Shown in pieces: positions 10,550 to 20,720 of a stretch of 64,000 nt of DNA. How positions within the stretch are numbered: the first letter of the stretch is position 1; each line of letters begins with the position of its first letter. The position numbers and the translations under genes are program-made. This DNA comes from Bimastos eiseni. Its lineage: Eukaryota; Annelida; Clitellata; Crassiclitellata; Lumbricidae. The stretch lies in the NCBI GenBank assembly GCA_959347315.1, contig OY365806.1:52690068-52754067 (forward strand). Direction: 5' to 3'. The notes under the pieces are model-generated. The model did no database searches, was not told the origin of the DNA, and saw nothing but the letters and a program-made list of their open reading frames with translations.

Positions 10550-12982
10550 ATGGCTGAATCTGGACAAGATTACATCATTTCAGGAGTTTTGCTTGAACTT
10601 TATGAAACATATCCCGCACACTTCACTATTTCTGATGTGCCTCGCATTAGAATCAGCACTCGAGTAACTGATGCTATGTCTGTTATCATTTGCTGTGAGG
10701 GCTATAGGGTTAATGACAATAATTTGGGAGTGGGTGATAGGTGATAAAGGAAAACTTGATTCTTATTCCAAATTCACTAGTCTTTTGAGTCATTACCAGG
10801 GCTGGGAAATTGGAAAGGTTACTTTCAAAGGTAAAGTAAAAATGGCTTTAGTTCTGTTGCATGATATGTTTGAGCAACAATGTTTACTTGTCAGTAGCAG
10901 ATTTCCTGAAGATGATAATGCTGGTGATGCTGATGATGAAGATGGCAGCAACATTATTAGTAACTTTAAGTACATTCATGTTCTTAAACATGTTATCCAG
11001 CAGTTGCAGTTATGGCAGCAATGCAAGACTAAATATTGTGGTGATTATGTACACTGGGCATTTCAGGTGTTTTTGCTGTCACCTTCTGTATATGGTTTCT
11101 TACATGACAGTTCTCTGATGTTGCCTCTCCCGGTTTATTTACGTAAACTTTAATCGTGCTTTACTGTTGAACCTGGTACTGAATGTAGTGCTCACATAAC
11201 TTATCTGACAAAGAAGTGTCAACTGCTTGAGCCACATGAATGACATGTGACTATGCTACTTGATGAGATTTATGTTCAGCCTTAAGTTTCATACAAGGGT
11301 GGAAACGTTAAAGGCTTTGCTGCAAAATTGTGATGATTGACCCAGGCAACCACTGTCCAAGCATTTATGATTTGTCTATATTGTCTCAAAGAAAGGATAT
11401 TGCTGCCTTAGTGCCTGTTAAGAGTATAACAGCACCCTATCTGAAAGACGTAACTACGTCTTTCAGATAGGACTCTTAGGACTGTGAATGTCCTAAGAGT
11501 GTTTGAAAAGGCAGGTATCAGGGTTGTTTACTTGATATCTTATAATATCTGAATTAATGGTAATATGTTTAGGTTGCTATGTGGTGGTTTGTTGCAACCT
11601 TCGATAGATCACCCATGTGACAACAGTAGAAAACTTTTTTTCCTGTTTGACACCGTGCATTTATTCAAATGTATCAGAAATAATTGGATCAACCAAAAAG
11701 ACAGTGACCAGACATTAATTTTTCCTGACATGCTAGATACAAATATGTTTAAAAAGGCAAAGTTCAAGGTTCTGAAGCAGTTGCATGAGAATGAGAAGGA
11801 CAATCTTGTTAAACTTGCACCGTCCTTATCATACAAGGCATTGCACCCATCAAACACTGAACGGCAAAGTGTACCACTGATGTTGTGTATTTTCAATGAG
11901 AAAGTGGTTGCTGCACTTAAATTGCTTTCACAACAGCAACTTCCTAATGTCAACAAAACTGCTGTTGACGAAACACTTGTATTTGTTGATCTAATAGTGT
12001 CATTGTGGAAAATGTTAAATGTTAAACATCCTTTCAAAGGTAGAAATCTTCGTGATGAGAAATGTGACCCTATAAGACAAGTTGATGACCATCAGTTACT
12101 ATATTTTGATAGAGTTATTCAATGGCTTCAAGCATGGGAGGCAATGAACACTGGCAGTAAGAATGGGATGCTTACAAGATAAACTGCATCTGCTCTGCAG
12201 CATACTTTGAAATCAATGGTTCTTTTAGTCAGATATCTCCTTGATAGTCTTGACTTTAACTATGTCCTTACAGGCAAATTTCAAACTGACTACTTAGAAT
12301 ACAGATTTTCCCAGAACAGGCGACTAGCTGGAATTAATTTTCATATTTCTGAGCGTGAAATCATAAAATGTGAGAAAAAATTGAAGCTTAGCAGTAGGTC
12401 TATACTGCACATAAATTCTGCATCGCACAGCAAAATCTCAATAAAAAAATTTTTAAATGACTGTTTTGTGGAGAACGAGTCAGATGATGTAATAGATTGT
12501 GACATAAGTGCTTTTGAAGCAGTGCTGAATGACTGCAGTTTAATAAGTGTCTCAGATCCCGAAATGCATGTTGTTGTGTTTCTTGCTGGATACATTGGTA
12601 AAAACATAAAGAAGTCTGTTGCATGTAGAACTTGTGTTGCTGCCTTGTGACAACATATGTGACGGCATGTGACAATGCAAGTACGGTTTTTTCTTATTTG
12701 GAAGCACTAGACAGAGGAGGTCTGACCTGGCCAATGCAAGAAATGGTTGATGCTGTAGTGAAAGTTTTCTGCATATTCCAGTGTTTGGTATCAACAGCTT
12801 ATGAGCACAAATTTGTTAGTGCAACAAATCAGAAAAAAAAACTTATTTCTGTATCTATGAAAAGTTTCTCACAGCATTCACTTATGCCTGGTGTTTATGA
12901 TTGTGGTCATCATTTTTCAGACTTTACTCGTGTCATTGCTAGTAAAATGGCCAATATCTTGCTTAACAATTACTGCAAATAA
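10550..12982 (+). pseudogene. P-type / THAP9-like transposase, fragmented
   Basis: Consecutive plus-strand pieces match the THAP9/P-element transposase in order. 10671-11151 ends in SPSVYGFLHDSS. 11253 onward has MLLDEIYVQPKVSYKGG-like sequence, the first RNase H aspartate. 11565-12181 includes FLFDTVHLFKCIRNNW, the second acidic block. 12207-12650 includes TGKFQTDYLEYRFSQNRR and LAGYIGKN. 12632-12982 has YLEALDRGGLTWP, then CGHHFSD and ends NNYCK. The pieces are separated by stops (11152, 12181, 12650) and frameshifts. The overall length of about 800 codons is normal for the family. It is non-functional. Confidence 0.85.
11437..11500. other. Two adjacent hairpins inside the transposase
   Basis: CTATCTGAAAGACGTA is followed after 2 bases by its exact complement (11437-11470). 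Directly after it, ACTCTTAGGAC, a 7-base spacer and GTCCTAAGAGT form a second perfect hairpin (11472-11500). They fall in a disrupted part of the transposase frame. Confidence 0.85.
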
Positions 12983-13700
12983 ATTTAATGATGCAAATAA
13001 TATCTGTAAAGGAGCAAAGAGTAAAAGTACACGAAAATTGTCAACGCCAAAGACTTAATTATTGTAAAAGTTCTACAGCTGTTAAATGTTACAATGGTCC
13101 TTAAACTTATGATTATAAAAAGAAGAGCAGTCCTGAAGTAAGTTAAAGATTGTTTGCGTCATGCTCAAAAATGCCAGCACATCATTATTCTTTCTCATGC
13201 ATTATACCCTCAATATATAACTGTGTACCATTTACCATAATAAAGACTGAAAAAAAACATTTTCAAGGTACAATTTCTGGATTTAATTGAAGGTTTTTTA
13301 GAGTTGTTTTACATGGTACCAGATAAATACAAATAAAAACTACACCTTAATAGAGCTAAAACTTTGTCAACTTACTTTGTATTGTTGTGCATTAAATTAT
13401 TTTGGCTATGGCTTGCAGAAGCGTTGTTCACAATCAAAGCGTTTAAGTCGCTGTAACTACATTTGCATCATTGAAATTTGTTATTAATGAAGTAGCAAAT
13501 TGCATGTAATAAATGATTTTGTTCAGCTCTTCTGTAATAATTATTAATTATTGCTCCACATCCGTCCTTTCCAACACTGCCTCTGACTTGACGCAGCGCT
13601 CGTGAATAAGCTGATGCCCAGTGCGAGTGGCGCACTACAAAGTTGGAGCTTATGACCACAATCTGATATCTGTGTCCATTAACACACATTCAGGCAAAAC
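12983..13700. other. P-element 3' region
   Basis: No ORF is supported. It holds the untranslated 3' part of the P element, including AATAAA-type signals (around 13241 and 13336), and runs into the right terminal repeat (about 13686-13764). Confidence 0.5.
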
Positions 13701-13764
13701 TCAGGACCAAGCCTGTGATGTCACACAATCAGCATTATGGCCTGTCAGTATATAGAAGGCAATG

Positions 13765-13862
13765 GTGAGACCCAAGGAGACAAAACAAATGCTTAGATGT
13801 GTAGGGAATCACTGAAGGGATTCATCAATGAAGGAAGAGATGTAGCCCACTCTGTCTTACTG
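13765..13862 (-). pseudogene. L2-type LINE ORF2, 5' half of the interrupted copy
   Basis: The reverse complement contains ACATCTCTTCCTTCATTGAT, GAATCCCTTCAGTGATTCC and TGTCTCCTTGGG. These align base for base with 22396-22500 of the uninterrupted L2-type copy. The continuation (CCTACCTTCTGGCTCTCTGC) is at 7883-7855. Together they show that the P element split a single LINE. Confidence 0.8.
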
Positions 13863-14165
13863 CCAAACATTTTCAGTACATCCCATTAAATCCAGTGAAA
13901 CCTGAACATACTCGAAGATGCAGCTTGTTGCAGTCAACCTTATCCGGATGGTAAAATGTTTCATTGAAAAACCAGATACTATATGACAGAGTACGATATA
14001 AGGCTTTGTGCCCCACCTTGTTTTGGTGTTTACCACACCAAGTACAATTACTAACTCTAGTGATCTGCCATGAGGCAATACATACATTGAGCTTATTAGT
14101 TAGCACATAACAATAAACACGAGAAACATGAAGTTTCATTTTTCTTCATAACTTCTATATTACAC
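13863..14165 (-). repeat. Repeat module, second copy at 30930-31130
   Basis: About 200 bp starting GTTATGAAGAAAAAT (minus strand, from about 14148) is about 90% identical to plus-strand 30950-31130. In both places it lies immediately upstream of L2-type sequence. Its frame includes NCTWCGKHQNKVGHKA, a possible CxxC zinc-binding segment. I cannot name the family. It may be a sequence fused to the LINE by template switching. Confidence 0.6.
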
Positions 14166-14504
14166 ATTGGAATCATCCAATATATCTTCTTTAGTTGTCG
14201 CAACAACATACCTTATCAAACAAAAACATAAAAAAATACACTGTTTTGGAAATTTTTTCTCAATTAATAAATTGATGTGTGTGTGACATAACTATGAGTG
14301 TTGGATATGTAGATATACACAATTTTATGAATGGACCATATAACCTAAAGTCTTAAACCCTGGAATCCATTACCGCTGTTGCCCTTTGGCACCGGGCACC
14401 TACTTTGCTATAAAATTTATTTTATCATTGGACTTTAGTGCAAGAGCACGGCAAAGTCGCATAGTTTTACAATGTATGGGGAAATTATGAATTTGTAAGC
14501 TTGA

Positions 14505-14663
14505 GAAAATAATGTTGCAGTCGTCATTTGGCTCTTAACGATTATAAAAAAAAAATATAGCTATAATTTCGGCGCCAATTTTCATTACCAAAAACCGATA
14601 CTGCTGATTGCTCTGATAATCGGCCCGATTAAGAGTATGGCCGATTAATCGGTACATCCTAAG
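14505..14663. mobile_element. Truncated hAT, TAGGGCTGTACCGAT family
   Basis: This contains GCCGATTAATCGGTACATCCTA, the right end of the family whose complete copy is at 24859-25559, and shares the internal TCGTCATTTxGCTCTTAA and TCGGCGCC segments. No left end was found, so the copy is truncated. Confidence 0.7.
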
Positions 14664-14854
14664 TTTCAAATAGGAATAATGGCACTGGTTACTTCGACAA
14701 ACTTGCCTATTATAACTGTTAATAGCCTGTGCTCCATCTTATTAGAAGGAGCTCCGCTTCTCATTCGCAGACATCCCTACTTGCAGAGCTCTTCACATTG
14801 CTGGGCAAGATGACCTGAACAACTCAGCCAACCATTCTGTTCATTTGTGATTTC

Positions 14855-14930
14855 TGCATCCACCTCTGAAGAGGTACACTCCTATTGAAGTGGCACCATA
14901 TAAATTTGCAATTGTTATCACAATACTCTT
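14855..14930 (+). mobile_element. L2-type LINE 3' tail remnant
   Basis: CACCTCTGAAGAGGTACACT followed by GAAGTGGCACCATATAAATT is a diverged copy of the GAGGCGCTATATAAATT tail. The small ORF at 14890-15102 starts inside it and has no support. Confidence 0.5.
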
Positions 14931-15091
14931 CAAATGCATTTCCTTAAAGCCAGCTCAGCAGACAAATAATTCAAATTTCTTGCTCAAACAAATTCAGAAG
15001 AAAATAAAAGGTGAAGCTTTATTTTGTTTAGTTAAAGTCCTAGTACAAAAGTCACAGGCTGTTAGTGACTCACCTGCTGATGGAATTAAAC

Positions 15092-15188
15092 CAGCCAAGT
15101 AGTTTGAACAGACCCCAAATCGTGGTACAGCTAAATTCGTCTTGTACTTGACAACTGCGACCAGCAACTGGACCTCGTTTGGATAGAC
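15092..15188 (-). CDS. NDOR1: NADPH-dependent diflavin oxidoreductase, FAD-domain exon (most 3' in window)
   Basis: This 97-bp exon starts after ...TTGAAAG and ends at CTG|GTTTAA. It encodes VYPNEVQLLVAVVKYKTNLA, then VPRFGVCSNYLAG, matching the FAD-binding domain of NDOR1/TAH18 just before the NADPH-binding half. The entry phase (0) matches the preceding exon (23274-23167). The next exon, expected to carry the GPGTG NADPH motif, was not found between here and position 1, so it is probably outside the window or hidden among TEs. Confidence 0.8.
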
Positions 15189-15356
15189 CTTTCAAGAATG
15201 AAATCATTGCAAGTTTATTTTATCAGTTAATATTATACATATTTGTTTGCTTAAACTTGAGAAGATAGACATCAGCTCCTAATGGCTGAGAAAGATGGAA
15301 ATCAGCAAAGGCAAGCATGAAACTGTAGAATCATTGGTTGTCTTAGTGGAGGATTG

Positions 15357-16010
15357 CTAATACATTTGCCTCTGCATCTCAATTTCAAATTCTGGTGCAT
15401 CAAGTGAAACTGACATTTCTAGGAAAAGTAACCTGCAAAGAAATTTTTCAAACAATTGGATTTCTCTTGTGCACATGCTTCCAGAGCGAGGGGCCAACCA
15501 CTGAAAGGATTGATTCTGTTTGGTAGTTGTACGGGCAAATGGGACAATGAGCATGCCTCGTTCAGTAGAGCATAGAGAACAGCAACCCAGTACAATCATA
15601 AGTGGAGTAGAATAAGTAGAGTAACAGAGATCGCGAAGATAGGCAGGGCGAGATCTAGCAAGGACCGCCACACCAAAGAGATAATACAGTACAAGCTTCG
15701 CTGTTGGAGGGGAGCCAGTGGAGCACAGCCAGCATATAGCCGGATACATGGCCAAATTTAGGAATATGTCCAACAAGACGTGCAGCAGAACGCAGGACCC
15801 GCTCCAGGCACCCCAAACACCCAGCTGGAAGGCAACCAGTCGGGCAGTAATGAGGGCGTGAACAAGGGTAGCTGTGGTGTCTGGAGTTAGCGAGTGGGAA
15901 ACAGTTCAAAACTGACGCAACTGGTAGTATGAATCACGGCAAAGACGGTGAATATGAGAGGCAAAGGTCTTGGTCCAACATGACTCCAAGGTCCCGGACA
16001 ACAGAGGAAA
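15357..16010 (-). pseudogene. L2-type LINE ORF2 C-terminal fragment
   Basis: The minus-strand frames contain RDLGVMLDQDL (about 16000), SAARLVGHIPKFGHVSGY (about 15760), LHWLPSNSE and, after frameshifts, ARSRPAYLRDLCYS. This is the thumb and C-terminal region of L2-type reverse transcriptase ORFs. Both ends are truncated and the frames are broken. Confidence 0.8.
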
Positions 16011-16516
16011 ATGCCATGCAAAAAAGTAAGTAAGAATATTGCATATAAGAATTAATACCACACAAATGATGAGTTAACAAAGGTGGACCAAGTAAACTCT
16101 CTGGATCTCCTGCTTCTACTAACTGCACTAGAGCAGGGATAATAAAGAATTTTTACTGTCATTTAATCCTTCAATCCTTCATCCTTACACAATCACAGTT
16201 ACGCAATGGCTCGTGCATGCACTGCAAAGTTTTAATATATCAACTTATTTTATATTTTAGAATGTGTTTCTTAAATCATGCTGGGGGTAGCCTGAGGGAG
16301 GAAAACGGCCATCGATTAGAGTTGACCTTTAATTAGATGTTGACAGCCATTTGCAGTTTATTTTCAGTTTAGATCTCTTTTAACTAATTTCTATTATAAA
16401 AAGGACCATCTTCTACCAGCTTATCTGTTCTAGTGCTATAATATTGCTCACCTACACACTGGTTCATGTAACACAGGCATAACTTGACAACCAAAAATGA
16501 ATCATTGACAAAAAAC
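16011..16516. other. No recognised feature
   Basis: The minus frame 16128-15934 is a chance extension of the LINE thumb frame. The rest is AT-rich intronic sequence. Confidence 0.35.
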
Positions 16517-16526
16517 TATGGCATAC

Positions 16527-17206
16527 ACCCTGACAGAAAGAACGCCTGAAAAAAGAGCGCCAACAAGATAGAGCACAGACAATTTGAAATAGAAGCTGGA
16601 CTAATGAAAAGAAATTTAGCTTAAATGGAAGCTGGGTTAATGAAATGAATCGTGTTTGATTAGAGGCTGGATCGATGAAATAAATGCTGTTAAACTAAAA
16701 GTTGAATCGATGAAAAGAATTCCCCTAGAAAGCGCACAGGGTTGACATGAAAAGTACAATACGCCTTCTAGTTAAACAGGGTTCTTGTCATCAATCCCGC
16801 TTCCATTTGAATGGCATTCTTTTCATCAATCTAGTTAGACAGAATTTATTTTCTGCAGTCCAGCTTCTAGTTAAACAGAAAATTTTTCAACATTCCCGCT
16901 TCCACTGAAACACAATACTTTCAGCAATCCAGCTTCAACTTATGCGTGAATCTTCTCATCTCACCAGCTTCCATTGAAGCATTCTTCTAATTATGCTCAA
17001 TTATTTAATGCTTATAATTTTGTCAATACAGCTTCTGTTTAAGCAGACTCCTTTTCAACAATCCAGCTCCCATTTAAGCATGAAACTTTGCATCAATCCC
17101 ACTTCCATATTAGGAAGAATTATTTCCATCAATAGAGGTGTGCCCTTTTGTCGGGTGCTCTTTTATTGGAAGCTCTTTTGTCGTGGCGCTCTTTTGATGG
17201 GTCATG
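16527..17206. mobile_element. Foldback element with minisatellite arms and 9-bp TSD
   Basis: The 9-bp ATGGCATAC flanks the element at 16518-16526 and 17207-17215. Inside, inverted ends carry AAAGAGCGCC (left, about 16551) and GGCGCTCTTTT (right, about 17185). The left arm (about 16590-16720) and right arm (about 16780-17130) consist of the same roughly 40-bp minisatellite in opposite orientation (AAxTGGAAGCTGGxTxxATGA and its complement). A 9-bp duplication is typical of Mutator-like and some foldback elements. No transposase is present. Confidence 0.75.
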
Positions 17207-17215
17207 ATGGCATAC

Positions 17216-17505
17216 ATATGAAAGACTTGACTGTTTCCTAGTTGAAGACCTGCAAACAGTCAAGATTCTTCTCAGAGTGCTGGCCTTGTCAGTTGGTGCA
17301 TCCCCATAACTGCATCAGAGCTCAGTATTACTGTCTTGAGCCAGACACGTCAAGACAAAAACAGCATGCTCGGCAACTTCTATGGATCTTATAGGCCCAA
17401 ACTCATATACAACAACTGGAACACATGGTGTTTCTGAGCACTGAATCCTCCTGGAACTCTTCTACCAGAAACAAAAAAATGTGCAGTTAATAGTCGCATC
17501 ATTTT
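17216..17505. other. No recognised feature
   Basis: A minus-strand frame (17619-17389) crosses this stretch, but no family, splice border or repeat supports it. Confidence 0.3.
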
Positions 17506-17514
17506 TTTAATGAT

Positions 17515-17700
17515 CCGATGTAGAGGTAATGGAGCAATGGATAACACACTGGAGCGCAGAGCTGAGGAACCGAGTTTGATACCCGTACCGGCGGCATTGG
17601 TTAATATAAAATGTATCACCTAATAGGTGCCTTGTATGGCTGCCGACATCATTCATGATATTATGGGAGGTGTTTTGGCGTGAAAACACCAATTAGGCTC
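17515..17700 (+). mobile_element. tRNA-derived SINE-like sequence
   Basis: TGGAGCAATGGATAACAC resembles an RNA polymerase III A box and GAGTTTGATACCC, about 45 bp downstream, resembles a B box. The arrangement is that of a decayed tRNA-derived SINE head. A tRNA gene is unlikely because the stems do not pair. Confidence 0.5.
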
Positions 17701-17939
17701 GATCTTCAGTTGTCGCAAATATTTCAGTATTGAAGCATTTATTTTCTCTGAACTTCGGCTATTAATCTGGACACATTTCGCTTGCCTGAATTTATGTTTT
17801 GTACACTTCTTCTGTCGATCCTGCTTGTTTGACGAGAAAGTTTTAATTCTTCATGGGTATAAAGGCTTTGCTCCTCATTACGTATTAAATGACCTACTTT
17901 GGAAGCTATCTCGACCAGCACGTAAGGTCATCTTCGCTG

Positions 17940-18350
17940 CTGGACAATATGGTCATCACAAGTGATGACTGCATCCTGACAGTAGATGCCATCATCACTG
18001 CATCCTGACGGTAGATGCTTAGCCACCGGTTCTATCTGACTACGGCATCGTGGTAGCAAGTCTTCCATTTCTTCATGAGGCATCAATTTACGCATTGAGG
18101 CATATAGACAGACAGGTATTTGCAGCATCGTTATCCGAACAGCCTAGGGGACCTTTCCACTGATAATCTCTTCGATATCTACAACCGATTGATGACCATC
18201 GATTGCCTACTTCTAGCCAGTCCAGTCAAACTTCGATCACATCTTTGCTCTCATTGGTTTGTTGGAGAATGTCACTCTCCGTTGTCAAACTCGCCGTCTT
18301 GAGCGCATCTTTCGGCGCATGTGCACTCCTGATGAATTCTGTACAACTAT
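17940..18350 (+). pseudogene. L2-type LINE, endonuclease end and EN-RT linker
   Basis: MVITSDDCILTVDA (17949) matches the end of the L2 endonuclease, cf. VVITRDDSIPTIDVW on the minus strand at 54960. After a duplicated 29-bp segment (17966-18020) the frame continues with LGDLSTDNLFDIYNRLM (18145) and LERIFRRMCTPD (18298). This is the region between endonuclease and reverse transcriptase. Stops and frameshifts are present. Confidence 0.75.
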
Positions 18351-18457
18351 GTAACTAGGCCTGGATGGTCTTCGTCCATTTCAAAAATAAAGTGGAGACC
18401 CCTTAGATGCTTGCACAAAGAAACATGAAATAATGTAGGTATAATTTTAAATGTCTA

Positions 18458-18815
18458 AATAGCAGGTTTTTTTGTACATGAAGTCAATAAATGTTTAAAA
18501 TGGACAGAACTTTCAGGAATAATGTCATGTTTAGCAGTATCAGACAATGTCATTGCATGTACGGCTGATTCAGGCTGGATGACATTGAGTAGCTCTTCTG
18601 ATGAAACAGCTATGTCCTGTGGTGAAACATCTGCTGCAGATGAACTTGGTAATAGTTTATCAATATCATCTTTATTTTCCATAGAACCACTACATGGTTT
18701 GGATCTTTAGACAAATTGATCGATTGTGCCACGTTGACATTCTGCAGCCTTTTCAACAAGAAGTTTCTTATGGCACTTCTGTGCACCAGATTCAAATTTT
18801 TTTAATTTTAAACTA
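18458..18815 (-). pseudogene. hAT transposase N-terminal fragment
   Basis: The minus-strand frame begins KKFESGAQKCHKKLLVEKA, the typical start of TTF/ZMYM-type hAT transposases, and continues through GTIDQFV into a serine- and acid-rich stretch beginning MENKDDIDKLLPSSSA. A single in-frame TAA, a likely CAA change, separates the two. The catalytic part is missing. Confidence 0.65.
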
Positions 18816-18995
18816 TGGTAAGCCTAATTATTTCATTTTCTCTAACTATTAACTAATGATATCCATCTTTTATTGAAATGTTAGATACTTGCTTAATATA
18901 ATAACAGTCAAAATTCCGTAAATAGAGTCAAATGTGTAACTAGACCTAAATCTCAAAACAAGCAAAAAAGATTTTGTTTAAAGGCAAATTCTAGA

Positions 18996-20277
18996 AAGGG
19001 ATGTGGTCTTGAAACCGCGGTCTTGGACTCGAGACCGTCTCGAGACCATAAAGCTGCAGTCTTGGTCTCAAATGCATCGATCTTGGTCTTGGTGTCAGAC
19101 CATCGGTCTCAATCTTTGTCTCATATGTCCAAAAAAACCTGCTTCCTTCTCAATGCTGTTTGTTGCAACGTCTCATCATTCTCAACTCCAATCTTCATGC
19201 GTTTGTTTGTCTTCTTCTCCGTCCATGATATTCTCTGCATCTTCCTCCATAACCACATTTCACATGCGTTGATCATCTTCTTCGTGTTCTTTGTCCACGT
19301 GCTGTAGGGAAGATCATTGCCCTCACCTGCCTTCTTCTGTGTCTATGCTCACTTGTTTGTCCTTCCATATTTTTTCTAATCCACTCATTGCAGCTTTTCT
19401 TATCGCTATCCTTCTTTATATTTCCAGATCAAATTTTTCCTCTTTTTCTATTAATGACCCCAGGAACGTGAAGCTTGTTACCACCTCTATTTCCTCTCCA
19501 TCTGTCTAAAAGCTAGGAATACTTTAAGGAATTCATAGTGTGATATTCTCAGGCCGAAGCCAAGGGCTGAATCCGCAAAAGTTCAGAGTGGCCGGTAAAA
19601 CTGTTTTTTAGACCATTATTTAGATTAGTATTCTTCAGCAATAAAGTTAACCGTTTGCCTGTTTACCCTGAATATAATTGCCCGCAGCAATCCGTTGTAC
19701 ACCGTTTACCCTGAATATATTTCGCCGTTCATAGTCCTGACCGTACCTACTAGTTTGCAACGAATTATCTTGCTATATTATTTGTCTATGGTATTTATCT
19801 ATCAGTTGGATCGTCAATGTAAAGAAATGGCTTCTCCCTAATTGTTTTCACGTAATTTATATCAGTATTTTTTTTTATAATTTGGGATTATTTGCAACAC
19901 TGTATAACACAGCTAAGAAAAGCAGCCTTCAGACGTGTGATGTGCTCATTGTTCTAGAACAAGTTTTAGACAACAATTCGTTTGATGAATCTGACTTTTC
20001 AAAGCTCTGACTTTCGGATACAAACTAGGCCTACCTTTCGGAAGACTTTCGGACAGCTTTTTGACCCCAATGAAGACATTCACGGCAGCGCCCTAGTCAG
20101 ACTATTACCCTAATGGCAAAAATTTGGCAACTTATGAATACATAACTCATGTGGTCAACTCGTTCAACAATTCAAAAAAAAAAGAGTATCGGTCTAGGTC
20201 TCGGACCAATCGGTCTCTGCTTTGGACCTCTCGGTCTTGGTCTCAGTCTTGAGTTTTTGGTCTCATCCTCAACACTG
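18996..20277 (-). mobile_element. Non-autonomous hAT, GAGACC family, copy A
   Basis: The ends AGGGATGTGGTCTTGAAACC (left) and the inverse of CAGTGTTGAGGATGAGACC (right) form imperfect TIRs, flanked by ATTCTAGA (18988-18995) and ATTCTAGC (20278-20285), 7 of 8 matching. Subterminal GAGACC/GGTCTC arrays lie at both ends. The segment around 19540-19620 matches 23636-23750 inverted, so this is the same family as 23443-24288 in opposite orientation. It carries an RTE-type LINE piece that copy B lacks. Confidence 0.83.
19130..19520 (-). pseudogene. RTE-type LINE reverse-transcriptase fragment inside a hAT
   Basis: The minus strand reads EEIEVVTSFTFLGSLIEKE (19495 downward), later KIWKDKQVSIDTE, then ACEMWLWRKMQRISWTEKKT. 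These are C-terminal segments of RTE/SR2-like reverse transcriptases. The sister hAT copy at 23443-24288 lacks it, so it is either an insertion or a captured segment. Confidence 0.65.
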
Positions 20278-20660
20278 ATTCTAGCCTAGGTGCAGTATTA
20301 CTTTTGAGTCAACGAGCTATCTTGCCTTATACAATGTCAGCACTGAATTTGATTAGAGGGACCATGATATCCTCTTGAGTCGTCTCACCTTATCTTTTGG
20401 GATTAGAGACCTTCCACTTATCTTGAGCTCTCTCTGAGCATTCTACATCTGTTATCTTTCACTCATCTCAGTGGTTTATCAGCCAGAATATTGCTGTGTT
20501 TCACAATCACATAAAAAAAATAATGGAAACTTGTTTAAATGTTGCATTCCATTTAACTCTTCTGTTTCAATATACTTGGAAGTGAAAGCTTAGAATTATT
20601 TGCAACAGAGGTTCAGATGTTTAATCTAGAGCAGTGTGTCAAAGGTTGGGAAAGAAAATT

Positions 20661-20663
<3 letters not shown>

Positions 20664-20717
<54 letters not shown>
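20664..20717. repeat. (AT)n microsatellite
   Basis: About 27 AT dinucleotides without interruption, directly upstream of the LINE fragment at 20719. All ORFs of repeated YI residues here are artefacts of this array. Confidence 0.97.

Positions 20718-20718
<1 letters not shown>

Positions 20719-20720
<2 letters not shown>

Larger units (their letters stand above)
7893..13764 (+). mobile_element. P-type (THAP) DNA transposon
   Basis: The terminal inverted repeats start CATTGTCTTCTATATACTGA at the left and CATTGCCTTCTATATACTGA inverted at the right. Weaker similarity extends about 70-100 bp inward. The flanks GTCAGACC (7886-7893) and GTGAGACC (13765-13772) are a 7-of-8 direct repeat, overlapping the left TIR by a base. 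P elements make 8-bp duplications. Both flanks are halves of one L2 copy. The element encodes a THAP domain and a THAP9-like transposase, both broken, and carries a hAT insertion at 7983-9280. Without the hAT it is about 4.6 kb. Confidence 0.85.

Noticed and set aside
10793..12794. Minus-strand ORFs across the P transposase (for example 12037-11609, 12675-12400)
   Set aside because: Antisense shadows of the plus-strand transposase, which has clear family matches.
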